64,000 nt of DNA from Closterium sp. Naga37s-1. Taxonomy: Eukaryota; Streptophyta; Zygnematophyceae; Desmidiales; Closteriaceae. Both the position numbers and the translations under genes were made by a program. Each line of letters opens with the position of its first letter. Position 1 is the first letter of the stretch. This document shows positions 34,706 through 45,284 of this stretch, piece after piece. The stretch is from positions 2,699,501-2,763,500 of the forward strand of contig CANJKZ010000010.1 in the NCBI GenBank assembly GCA_947471745.1, read 5' to 3'. The notes below the pieces were generated by a model. It worked only from the letters and a program-made list of their open reading frames with translations, made no database searches and was not told the origin of the DNA.

Positions 34706-36456
34706 TGTCAACAGGAGTTGTGGTAGGCCCCGTCCTCGCTTGGGCGAAACTGACCTCGTGGTCGGGTGTGCGGGAGGTGCAGCCGACCTGCAGCAGTGGG
34801 CAAGCTGGTCGATGGGGCTGGTCGACCTGCACGGGGGCCACTGCAAGGGGCGCCGACTTCTGGGCGCCGAGTTCTGGTGGTCGACGAAGGGGGCACCGGC
34901 GTCGACCTGGACAGAGGAGCTGGGCGCCGAGTAGCAGGGCGCCGAGCAACATGGCGCCGGGCCAGTGGATTGGTCTGGGAGGACGCCGGGTGACGATCAG
35001 CTGGAGCCGACCTTGGGGACGCCGGTCACGGGTGGTCGGCGAGTGACGAAGCTGGCCGACTAGGCGTGGTTGCCAGGTCGACCGGGATACCTGGGCGACA
35101 TATGCGTAGGTTGTTATGTGATGCTATTATTCGCATTCACATTTGTCTGCCTCCCATCTTATCTTTCTACCTTGCATGCGTGATATGTGTGTGCGTAAGA
35201 GTTTGTGTTTGGTGTGGTTTGGATTTTTTGGGTGTGTGTGAATGATATTTTGCTTGAGCAGATATCTGAAATGACTTCTCTGCTCAAGAGCTTCCCGACG
35301 AACCAAGAATTGTCGCGATCGGAGCAAGAACGGCAAAGTTATGATCGTTCGATATTTTGATTGGGATGCGACGACTTTGGGAAGTTTGTTGAGTGACTCA
35401 ATATGGGGTATAGACTTTTGGGGGCTGGGTTGGGAGAAACCAAACCAGGTTTGCAAGTATGGCCAACTTGGGTGAGGTCGATGGCATGGGTTGGGAAAGT
35501 GACAATGTCAAAGTTGTGGTGCCTATAAGGAGGGGAATTGTGTGGTCTGGGGTTTCCTTGGTGGGAGACTCTCTTGGGACCTTCCCTCTCGTTCTCCTCA
35601 TCCCCTCCTACCTGGTTTATTGGTACTCAAACTTTCTTGTGTCGATCTTGTAAGCTAATTGTGATTGAGTTAAGTATCTATGGCAGCATACCCCCTGGTG
35701 CGCTGAAATTCATAACTCGAGTTTTACTCCATCTTGCGATACGATTCAAATTGGGAGATAGCCACGGTCAAGGGCTACAACATACTTGAGTTCGAGAGAA
35801 TTCTAACGATGCGTTTCTCGTCGACGGCGTTTCTTGTGAGGATGACTTTTCTTTCCAGGATTGTAGTTGAGGATTTTGAGATATTTCGGCCCCTAATCTT
35901 CGTAGACTACGTCCTTAGTCCATAACAAAGGTCGCCGGGGTGGTTTCTAGGAGGCTGACCTCGGAAGTGGTATCCCGAGGTCGACTTGGCTGGTGGGCGC
36001 AGTCGCTCGCGTGGAGTCGACTTGGGCGTCTACGATGTTCACGTGACAAGGAGTGGTGCACCAACCAGCTGCACGCACCTGCGAAGCAGGTGCACCGTTG
36101 TCACGCGGGTGCAACGTTGTGCAGCCGACTTGCTGGAGCATTGGCACACCACGGACTTGCAACGTTGACAAGCTGCTACTTTGTCGCGCTGGAGCGGTGC
36201 GAGCTCTGCTGCGCTGGATCGCAGTCGACCATGCTGCGCTGGAGGTCAACCAGCAGCCTAGCTAGCTCTGATGTTTTCTGTGATGCCAATGTTGTTGCCA
36301 CCATTCTTGTCATGTTTTCCTATTGAAACTCTTGCCAAATTCCCCTGTGAACTAGCAAGTAGTGTGCGCACAAGGAAACGACTATGGAACACAGATATCA
36401 CTCTAGCCACGTGCCTAGCCCGTAGTCTAGCTCCCGCTGATTAAGTTATCTCCGCG
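34706..36456 (+). repeat. 3' LTR of the large family A element, split by a solo LTR
   Basis: Starts TGTCAACAGGAGTTGTGG and ends GTTATCTCCGCG. Without the insert at 35112-35927 it is about 930 bp, the same as the 5' LTR. Confidence 0.9.
35112..35927 (+). mobile_element. Solo LTR of family D inside the family A 3' LTR
   Basis: Starts TGTTATGTGATGC and ends CTTAGTCCATAACA, matching the family D LTR at 25418-24476. Flanking five bases are TAGGT on the left and AAGGT on the right, a target-site duplication with one change; the 5' LTR of the host element has the unbroken site GCGAAGGTCG. No internal sequence is present. The insert is less GC-rich than the LTR around it. Confidence 0.92.
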
Positions 36457-37327
36457 TGCTAGAGAACTGAAATCGGGTGAACTCGGCTTGCATGCATGTC
36501 GGGCAGCCAAGTACCTCATTGGCTCCCCTTTCACACGTATGCCAGCAACCATCTCATTCTTCACTAGCTGCTGCAAAATGGGCAATGCCACGTGCCCCGT
36601 GCGCCGATGTAATGTCAACCAATCACTCGCCCCCGTAGCCAAAGTGAGATTGGAGAATGCCGCACTCGCAATAGTGCCCCACATGATCTCTCCATACTCC
36701 TCCTCCGCTGCTGCCTTGGGGTTCTCCTCACCCTTTTGCTGCTCCTTGGATGCTGCACCACTCTCCTTATGCTCACACTGCTTGCTGGTCTCTCCAATAT
36801 TGCACTTCTTGGACTCCTCCTTCGCACCATCGTTGGCGCCGTCGCCGATACCTACCGCTTCACCCTTGGTGCTGATGCTTGCTACCACTTGCCTCTCCTT
36901 AGGCATAGAGAACCACGCGGATCTGCCACATCTCATTGTATACATCATTTTCCTCATGAAGATCCCAAAGGATCCGCTCGCCAAGCCTTGCGGTGTAGGT
37001 CTTGGCTCCCTTCGAGTTCGTGTCCATGCCGGCCTTTTGCAACCGCTGCACGGAAATCAGGTTTGCAGCAAATTTGGGCACCCAAAGAACGTTCTTGAGA
37101 CCCACCATCTTCCCATCAGCACCCTTGAACATGGCCTTGCCCATCCCTTTCACCTCTGCTTGCTGCCCTAAAGCCGATGTGACATACTTCACCGGTGACG
37201 GTTCGAGTTCGGTGAGCAAGTCCGTGCAAGGTGTCATGCTATAGGTAGCGCCCCAATCGATCACTCAATAGTCCAGGGAGTGTAGGGTGACTTTCCCATA
37301 GCAACTGGATCTTCAAAGCCTTCATCC

Positions 37328-38290
37328 TGCGGAGGTAACTTAATCAACGGGAGCAAGACTACGGGCTAGGAACGGGGTAGGAGTAAATTCTGCGTTCGTT
37401 CCTTAGTAGTTTGCTTGTGCTTGCACTACTTGCTTGTTCACAGGGAAATTTGGCATAAGTTTCACTAGCAATAGTTTACAACAATGATAAGAACAACATT
37501 AGCAATAATGACTACATCAGATGCTAGTATGCAAGCAGGTCGACTGCCAGCGCAGCCCGGTCGACCGTGTTCTAGCGCTGCATAGTCGACCGCGCTTCAG
37601 CAGTGCATAGTCGCGGCCTGCCAGCGCTGCAAGTCGAAGGCGTGCCAACGGTGCAGCAAGGCGGCTGCTCAGCGTTGCACCCGCAGGACAGCAGCGCACC
37701 CGCTTCGCGGATGCTTGCAGATTATTGGCATGCTGTGCCTCGTCACCTGCACAACACAGACACCAAATCGTTTTCCTGCGGACAACTGCACTTGATCAGC
37801 CACGTCGACCTCAGGATACCACCACCAAGGTCGACTTCACCACAACTACCTGGGTGATCGTCGCATTCGTCCGCAGAACTCTGTCACCCAGGTAACCTGG
37901 TTGACCAGGCAACCGTGTGGACCAGCTGCTTCTCCTTGTGCCCGTCGACCACCCAGGTCGACGACCACCGCCGCTCGACCACACCAAGTCGACCACACAC
38001 CTAGTCGACCAGCTCCAGGTCAACCAGCACAGCTGTCAGCCGACCACACCAAGTCGGCTGCTCCAAGTTGGCGTCACAAAGTCGACGCCCTCCACAGGTC
38101 GACCTCCTAAGTCGACCTCCCAAAGTTGGCGCCCTACCAAAGTCGGTGCCATCGCAATCACACCGTGCAGATCAACCAACCCGTCGTCCAGCTCGTCCAC
38201 TGCTGGAGGTCAGCTGCACCTCCCGCACACCCGATCACGAGGTTCGCTCCGCCCAAGCGAGGACGGGGCCAACCACAACTCATGTTGACA
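37328..38290 (-). mobile_element. Solo LTR of family A inside family E copy 2
   Basis: In plus coordinates it starts TGCGGAGGTAACTT and ends CTCATGTTGACA, the reverse complement of the family A LTR. It is 963 bp with no internal region. Flanks are CATCC (37323-37327) and GATCC (38291-38295), a 5-bp target-site duplication with one change. It splits the gag-protease region of the host copy. 37945-38125 holds seven GTCGAC hexamers. Confidence 0.92.
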
Positions 38291-38299
38291 GATCCTTCT

Positions 38300-39370
38300 C
38301 TGGTGCAGCTAGTGCTTGCGTCGAGATGAAGAAGAATTGACTCGCGAACCGATCGTCGATCGAGTCCTTGTCGTTAGCTTTGTTCTTCATGTTTGCAGCC
38401 CCACCTTCGCGACTGCCACAGCCTCCACGGCCTCTTCCTCTCCCTCTCCCTGCTCCTCTACCCTCTTGGCCTTCGGCAGGAGTCCATCCATCAGGAAGTT
38501 TGTAGCAATCGCGCCACATGTGTCCGCTCTTGTGGCAAAAGTGGCACTCGCCATCGAATCGGACGCGAGCGCATCCGTAACTCTTCTCGTCGCTGCCATT
38601 TCCGCCATATCCACGGCCGATGCTTGCTGCCCCGGCGACATCCGCATCCGCCAACTCACGGCGGCGGAATTCCTCTTGAAGGATCGCTCGCTTCACGTCT
38701 TCAAGCGAGAGGCGGGGCAAGTCACGATTGAGGTTGATGATGAGCGAAGACCATAACTCTGGGAGTAAGGCCAGCAACTTGGTCTTCTTTTGGAGCTCAC
38801 TGTAGTTAAGATCCGCTCCTTCAAGTTGCGTCAACAAGTCGATGAATCTCTGCACCCCTTCTTCAACCGCTTCGTCTTCATCAATTCATAGTGTCGTCAT
38901 TTGCCGTTTCAAATTCTTCCACCGCTACCGCCGCTATTGCCGGAGCATGTACACCCTTGAGAGCAGCCCATGCCTTTGGTCCCCTCTCTGGTTCACGCTG
39001 GAATGGCTTGATTTTACAGATTTGACTACTCCCCAACGCTTGCCCAAGTAGGAGATAGCCTTGCACGCTCTTCCGCACCCACAGGCTTTTCTCCGGGTCG
39101 TTCTCTGTACGCTTCTCCGCTCCTTCCATCACCTCCAGCAGGTCATAATGGTCGAATATATTTTTTGTCTAAAAGGCATTCATCGAAATTGTCACCGTTG
39201 AACTTGCCAAGCCCGAACACTCTTGGTTCATCCCTAGAAGTTCCAAGAGTAGGTTGCACGGGCGCCATGGCTGAATCACGGGGTTGACCTTGTGCTACGG
39301 CTTCTCCACTGCCTCCACCACCTCTGCCACCCCTTTCTTCAGGTCCAGCCATTGTCGAAGCTGCTCCAAG
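38300..39370 (-). pseudogene. gag region of family E copy 2
   Basis: A copia gag. GKFNGDNFDECLLDKK at about 39215 is the usual start segment. The helical core includes LLALLPELWSSLIINLNRDL and VKRAILQEEFRRRELADADV (about 38790-38650). A CCHC knuckle CHFCHKSGHMWRDC sits near 38540, and an Arg/Gly-rich tail follows (38480-38400). The tail recurs as a fragment at 45181-45284. Fossil. Confidence 0.82.
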
Positions 39371-39386
39371 GCGCTCTGATACCACT

Positions 39387-39766
39387 TGTTATAGTCACAA
39401 TAGGTTCAAATGTGCCTAAAACGAAAGATAGAGTGCACGGTCAGATTTCTGCACAGCGGCTTTAAACATTCATAGCATTCGGGTCACAGCTTCAAATGAA
39501 TTGATTCAAATTGGATCTGGAGTGCTTGGTGTTGCCTACATTAGGCAATTTACATTGCACAATTTCAGTAAGTATTAACGACGCAATTTCAGTTTGAACG
39601 AACGGCACTATGGCAATCACTATGGTATTAGAACACAAATTAAGAAGAGTTACGAGGAGGGAATAACTCCCAGCCTCTACAAATTCCAAGAGCTGAGGTG
39701 CAGTGATGTGGAACAGTGCCACACTGTCCCCAACTGAGAAGGGTCTACACCAAGAGAAATGTTACA
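39387..39766 (-). repeat. 5' LTR of family E copy 2
   Basis: 380 bp. In plus coordinates it starts TGTTATAGTCACAATAGG next to a clean initiator-Met primer site (39373-39384 on the minus strand) and ends AAGAGAAATGTTACA. 39650-39766 matches 25419-25549, the partial LTR of copy 1. The outer end is set by where that match stops and is less certain than the inner one. Confidence 0.75.
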
Positions 39767-40130
39767 CCACACAAAGTAATATTACTATTCTCACTATCTT
39801 ACAAAACAACCCTTTTGGCGAGCTTCGAAATCACTTGAGTTTTAAAACCAACGCTCTGGTTCTTCATTATAAATGCATCCTTGACTTCTTGATGGGTCTG
39901 CTGCGCACACTCGCGATGCCGAACGTTCCATACACGACAAAATAGAAAACCGCACACGACACGCAAACGACGGCGTGATACGCGACTAGTGATAACTCGC
40001 TATCGACTCGACACAAACATTCAACATCATGACTCATCATTCACACACTATTATAAGCATGAAATATATAATATCTTATGCCCTTATCCCATTCCATGCA
40101 CACACGCATGCACGCACACGGACAATAAGC
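39767..40130. other. Unassigned spacer between copia fragments
   Basis: About 360 bases, AT-richer than the neighbours, with no recognisable gene, repeat or LTR end. It holds an ATATATAATATC stretch near 40067 and a run of short CA/CG-rich words (40095-40125). It may include the left part of the next copia fragment. Confidence 0.5.
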
Positions 40131-41945
40131 CGAGTGCAAACCGTAAGGTTGCACCAATGCTTACTTCTGCTGTCTCTGACTTTGCCGCCACCTGTCGCCT
40201 TGACTACGCCAACCGCGTGGTGGCTGCTCCTCCTACCCGTCCTCTATCCGCTGGAGGTGAGTTTGCCCTTGATTGTGACATCCTAGAGGACATGCAGTTT
40301 GAGTTGGAGTTCTTGTCAGTCGCTTCTCCCTTTTTCTGTGCCATGCTGCTTTTCTTTCGAGGGAGACCTCGACGCCTTTGATATACCGACTCCTCGCACG
40401 TATCGTGAGGCAATGTCAGGGCAATGGGCCTCTCAGTGGAAAACGGCCATGGACTCAAAAATGGCATCTTGGACGTTTACAGACACCTATGTCGATGCAG
40501 TCTCCCCTCCCAGAGCGAACTCAGTCGACGGCATGTGGATCTTCAAGGTGAAGCGGCCGCCTGGATCACCGTTTGTCTTCAAGGCGCGCTACGCGGCCAC
40601 GGGCTTCAGTCAGAGTGAGGGAGCTGATTTTTTTCAAACCTTCGCTCCGACCCCGAAGATGACTACTCTGCCTGTGTTACTTCACGTAGCAGCACAGCGA
40701 GACTACGAGCTTCACTCCCTCGACTTCCCCACTGCCTTTCTCCAGGGCCGCCTACACGAGGAGATTTGGCTTTGCCGTCCTCTTGGCTTCATTCCCACTT
40801 TCCCTCCTAGGACCCAGTGGAGCCTAAGCCACTTACGGTCTCCGCCAGGCGCCCCGTAAGTTGCACGACACGCCACGCACCACTCTGGTTGACCTCATTT
40901 TCCGCCCTTCGTCCGCCGACCCGACGCTGTTTGTTCGTAGAGGCTCCAGACCTTTCTTTGTCCTTGTCTATATCGACGACTTGGTCTTCGCTATAGCAGA
41001 CAAAGTTTCTCTTGCTGAGGTGAAGTATGAACTGCAAAAGAAACACATGTGCACTGACCTAGGTGAACTGCGCCGCTACCTTGGCTTGCAGATCACCAGA
41101 GACAGAGCCGCTCGCACCATTACACTCTCACAGTCACACATGGTGTAGCAGGTCGTTCAGCGGTTCGGGCTTCAGTTCTCCACCACAAAGCTTATTCCTC
41201 TTGTTGTCGACCACAAAATCACCGGCCCTTTTCCCGACGAGCCCTTTGAGTATAGTGGTCCCTACGCAGAGCTTGTGGGCTGCCTCATGTACCTAATCAC
41301 TTGTACTTGTCCGAACCTCGCCTTTCCCCTCAGCATCTTCTCTCGCTTTGTTGCGACTAGGAGACACTGTCCTGTACACTGGACGGCTGGTGTGAGGGTG
41401 GCAAATTACCTGGCGACTACATCAGGCGTGGGGTTTGTGCTGGGAGGGACACGGCTAATTGTACTGGCCGGTCACTTCCTCTCTTCATACGTCGACGATG
41501 TGAAGACCCAGCAGTCTACTTAGGGGTCCTGCTTCAGTTAGGGCAACTGTTTTAGGGTGCTGGAGTTGTGTCATGGAGGTCTACTCGGTCGTCGTCTGTG
41601 GCACTGTTTAGCACAGAGGCAGAGATCTACGCTGGTGCCATGGCTGTGCGGGAGCTTCGTTGGTTGACTTTCTTGCTCATTAACCTTAATAAGCGGCCTC
41701 GCTCTGCACCGACCTTGTTCGCTGACAAGGCCATAATCCTCCTTTGTCGAGAGCCTCGACTGGAGAGGAAAGTGAAGCACATCAACATGAGGTACTTTCT
41801 CCTACGAGAGTTGCAATGACGCGGCCAGGCTCGGTTGGACTTCGTGGCCTCAGCGGCCAACGCAGCAGACATTTTCACCAAGGCCGTAACGCCTAGTGAC
41901 CACCACAGGTTCTGTCTGCAGTTAGGCCTTGTTGACAGTGGTGCT
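40130..41945 (+). mobile_element. Copia fragment, 3' half (RT and RNase H)
   Basis: RT segments: PRTYREAMSGQWASQWKTAM (about 40395), FVFKARYAATGFSQSEGADF (about 40570), LHSLDFPTAFLQGRLHEEIW (about 40710) and FVLVYIDDLVFAIAD with the YIDD catalytic box (about 40960). These are followed by LGELRRYLGLQITRDRA, the GCLMYLITCTCPNLAFPLSI segment (about 41280) and RNase H (about 41560-41930; LFSTEAEIYAGAMAVRELRW; NAADIFTKAVTPSDH in another part). Gag to integrase are absent. It could be the missing half of a family C-like element, but I cannot show that. Broken. Confidence 0.82.
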
Positions 41946-42752
41946 AGGTTGCTGTAGGACTGTTTCTTGTTGCTTGTTCTGCTTGTCCTTGCATCTAAAT
42001 ATACGCACTGGCCTTGTGGCCGTTTGCTTGTGTTCGGAATGTGTGGTGATCTTGAGATCCACCCTGAGGGTTATCTTGTTGTTTCTCTTAACTGGTCTTG
42101 TGACCATTTGTTTCCCTCTCTTGCTTTGATGCCCCTTACTTAGCCTATGCGGGTGTGTCAAATAGATTCTATCATTTATATATTATTAGTTAGTCTAGGC
42201 TACATAGCCTTGCCCTTTAGAAGGTACAACACTTTCTAGACACACACTTGTATCTCCTTGCTTTCGTCCACGCGACATTCTGCTAAGCTACACTGAGATG
42301 GGCTGCCCGAGGCAAGCGGCTTTTTTTCCTGCGCATATCTTGTACTTTGTGCTATGAGGTTGAAGGTGATGTGGGCATCGTGCAACTCGTCCGCAACTTT
42401 AGCGCGATCCACGCTAACCAACGTAAAATACAACTGAGGTTGCATTAGGGCGACACGCGTTTGTGACACAATATAGGCTATGCTGAATTTGAGTGTCACG
42501 AAAGGATTGAGACATTTGTGTCAATACATGAATGTACATTGACTAGGTGTTACAGTACCGTATCACCCGGGATAGTAGCGCAGGTGCGCTCATAATAAAA
42601 CAGGTATTTTTAGGGAGGTGTGCTTATAATTGAGTCACTCTATCAGTTTCTATTACCAAACTGTAGATCACGTGCTTGCTGTTTCAACTGAGTCGAAATT
42701 ACATGGGGTCGTGAGTGAAATTCCCGCATGCGCTAGCAGATATTGTCGATGT
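41946..42752. other. Probable LTR remnant, then unassigned sequence
   Basis: 41946-42240 follows the RNase H region directly and is T-rich with GGCCTTGTGGCC- and TGGTCTTGTGACC-like repeated words, as expected of a copia 3' LTR, but I cannot fix its ends. 42240-42752 shows no gene, repeat or match to other parts of the window. Confidence 0.4.
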
Positions 42753-44072
42753 TGCGGAGATAACTTAATCAACGGGACCTAGACTACATGCTAGGCACGG
42801 GGCTAGTGTGATCTCTGTGTTCCTTAATCGTTTCCTTGCACGCACACTAATTGCTAGTTTACAGGAGAATTTGGCAAGAGTTTCACAAGGAAAACATGAC
42901 AAGAATGGTGGCAACAACATTGGCATCACAGACTACATCAGAGCTAGATAGGCTGATGGTCGGCCTCCAGTGCAGCATGGTCGACCGCGATCCAGCGCAG
43001 CAGAGCTCGCACCCCTCCAGCGCGGCAAAGTAGCGGCTTGCCAACGTTGCAAGTCCGTGGTGTGCCAACGCTGCAGCAAGTCGGCTGCACAACGTTGCAC
43101 CTGCCTGACAACGGTGCACCTGCTTTGCAGGTGCGCGCAGCTGGTTGGTGCACCACTCCTTGTCACGTGCACAGCGCAGACGCCCAGGTCGACTCCACGC
43201 CAGCGACTGCGCCCACCAGCCACGTCGACCTCTGGATACCACTTCCAAGGTCGGCCTCGCAGAAACCACCCCGGCGACCTTCACATACATCACCCCGGGT
43301 ATCACAGTCGATTAGGCAACTACGCCTGGTCGGCCAGCTTATTCAGTCGCCGACCACCCGTGACCGGCGTCCCCAAGATTGGCTCCAGCTGATTGTCGCC
43401 CAGTGTCCTCCCAGACTGATCCACTGGCCCGGCGCCCTGCTACTCGGCGCCCAGCTTTCCTGTCCAGGTCGACATCGGCGCCCCCTTCGTCGACCACCAG
43501 AACTCGGCGCCCAGAAGTCGACGCCCCTTGCAATAGCCCCCGTGCAGGTCGACCAGCCCTGTCGACCAGCTTGCCCACTCCTGCAGGTCGGCTGCACCTC
43601 CCGCACACCCGACCATGAGGTCAGCTCCACCCAAGCGAGGACGGGGCCTACCACAACTCCCGTTGACACTCCCCTACCGCGTTCACGCTTGGGCCCCCCA
43701 GCCCACACGGCAGCACCACTCGGCGAATAGCCCGTCGCCGTGCACCCAACACACAGCACGCCGGTTACCGCGCCAGCCCTGCAAGAGGGCATGGCACCTA
43801 CTACTGCACGTCATCATCGCCGTGGCCCACGTCGGCCAGACGCACCTGGTCGATTGCGACGGAGCACCGGTTGAAGGCTGGGTAGTGCAGCGCCTTCGTC
43901 AAGAAGTCGGTCGGCTGCTCGGTGGTCGGGATGTACGTTAGCGGGAATTTCCCGTGCTTTACCATGTGCTGCAGCCAGGCTTGTCGCCGCTCCATGTGCT
44001 TGAGGTTGCCCGTCAACCCCATGCCCTCGGCGACTGTGTTGGCCGACTTGTTGTCCACACGAAGGACTGTCG
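42753..44072 (-). mobile_element. Family A copia fragment: RNase H end and 3' LTR
   Basis: On the minus strand, the end of RNase H (about 44060-43800; DNKSANTVAEGMGLTGNLKH; PTDFLTKALHYPAFNR) matches 34320-34580 of the large family A element. It is followed by the 3' LTR from 43668 (TGTCAACGGGAGTTG) to 42753 (TCTCCGCA), 916 bp. The upstream part is missing: at 44073 an LTR of another copia copy begins. Broken. Confidence 0.88.
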
Positions 44073-45284
44073 TGTTGTTCAGGATCCGTCACTTTGAGAA
44101 CGAGAACTTATGACGAACTCATTACTCAACTAAACGCAAATCCGCTCGGTAGGATTGTGCGCCTTAGGCTTAGCTACCATCTCCAATTCGAATCACTTAG
44201 AAAGATGTTCTAGAAAGTGAGAACCAAGTAAAAACGTCCAGCAGCCGCATGACTAGAATGGTGGGGGGAGTACAAGCACGAAGGCATAGAAAGGTGGAGT
44301 TGGGGAATCCAAGAAACCATGAGAGGGAAGGGGTTCTCCAAGAGCTAGGGAAGGAATGTAGGAACCTTCCTAGCAGCAAGGATGCAGCCCTTATCATGAG
44401 GTCCTTGAGGTGTCACATGCAAAATCCAATCTAGTTGGATTTCTCCTAGGTGTTGCAATATTTGCAACCCATGCTAGAAACGTCTAGCCACCCCAACCCA
44501 AAAGTCAAAGTTGCCTTCCCTAACCACCCAACCAAAGGTCTCTTTATAGTCATGACCCAATAAACGCCCAAATTAGATGTAACCCCAGATGTTATAAGAA
44601 ATCCAAGGCTTGGAAATCTTTTATTGGGCGATCTTGTTCGGAATAAGGCGATCTTGGTATCGTTGGAAAGCTCTGGATTTCTCTTGCATGATCAAGCATT
44701 TAAACTTGAAGAAAAACACAGAGATGACAATATCCAACAGCCATGCACAATGACATATGCTCATGCAAACAATGCACGCATGAATAGCACGAGCACTCGG
44801 CAGGACGTTAGGATGACATGCACTCAGAATGACGTGCATCCAACAAACTCCCCCTCAGACTAACGGACTGCATGCACACACACTGACACGCATGCAAACA
44901 CTCATGCACACAAACACACATGCCCTCATGACACTGCTGCCCACACTAGTGCAATGCCATGCCATACATCCTTGCACACTTCCAATGTGCACTCTCGGGA
45001 AGTCTCTTGGTGAGAAAATCTGCCGCTTGCTTGCTAGCCTTCACATGGTGAAGCTCAACAATCCCCTCCTTCACCATCTGCCTCACCCAGTGCCACTTAA
45101 TCTTCATGTGCTTGTTCAGCCCATTCAGGATAGGATTGTTGGCCATGCCAATAGCAGCCTTGCTGTCGGAGAAAAGTGGTGTCGTTAGCTTTGTTCTTCA
45201 TGTTTGCGACTCCACCTCCGCGACCGCCACAGCCTCCACGGCCTCTTCCTCTCCCTCTCCCTGCTCCTCTACCCTCTTGGCTTT
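44073..45284 (-). mobile_element. Copia fragment with 3' LTR, RNase H end and a gag-tail piece
   Basis: On the minus strand, a short gag-tail piece (45284-45181) is about 94 percent identical by eye to the Arg/Gly-rich tail at 38370-38473. Then comes the end of RNase H (45180-44946; NPILNGLNKHMKIKWHWVRQ; AADFLTKRLPESAHWKCARM), a polypurine tract (GTCTGAGGGGGAGT, about 44860-44846) and the 3' LTR 44845-44073 (773 bp; ends TGTTG/CAACA). The LTR lies inside the RNase H part of the family A fragment. Broken. Confidence 0.8.

Larger units (their letters stand above)
28333..36456 (+). mobile_element. Family A Ty1/copia retrotransposon, structurally complete, broken
   Basis: LTRs are at 28333-29261 and 34706-36456 (the latter holds a nested solo LTR). 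The inside has a leader, gag, zinc knuckle, protease, integrase, RT and RNase H in copia order. The LTR ends are TGTTAACAGG or TGTCAACAGG and TTATCTCCGCA or TTATCTCCGCG. By eye the LTRs differ at around one base in ten. About ten or more breaks interrupt the coding region. No target-site duplication is present: left flank GGAAC, right flank TGCTA. Both flanks belong to family E copies but to different points of that family (see findings). Confidence 0.9.
36457..39766 (-). mobile_element. Family E copia copy 2 (5' LTR, gag, protease, pre-integrase) with nested solo LTR
   Basis: On the minus strand, the 5' LTR (39766-39387) leads to a primer site (39384-39373), gag (about 39370-38300), a family A solo LTR (38290-37328), protease (about 37270-36920; YSMTPCTDLLTELEPSPVKY) and the Lys/Glu-rich linker and pre-integrase (36905-36470; LTLHRRTGHVALPILQQLVK). 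It ends at the family A 3' LTR. 36458-36913 repeats 27873-28332 of copy 1 at roughly 85 percent protein identity by eye, so these are two separate copies of one family. Broken. Confidence 0.86.
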
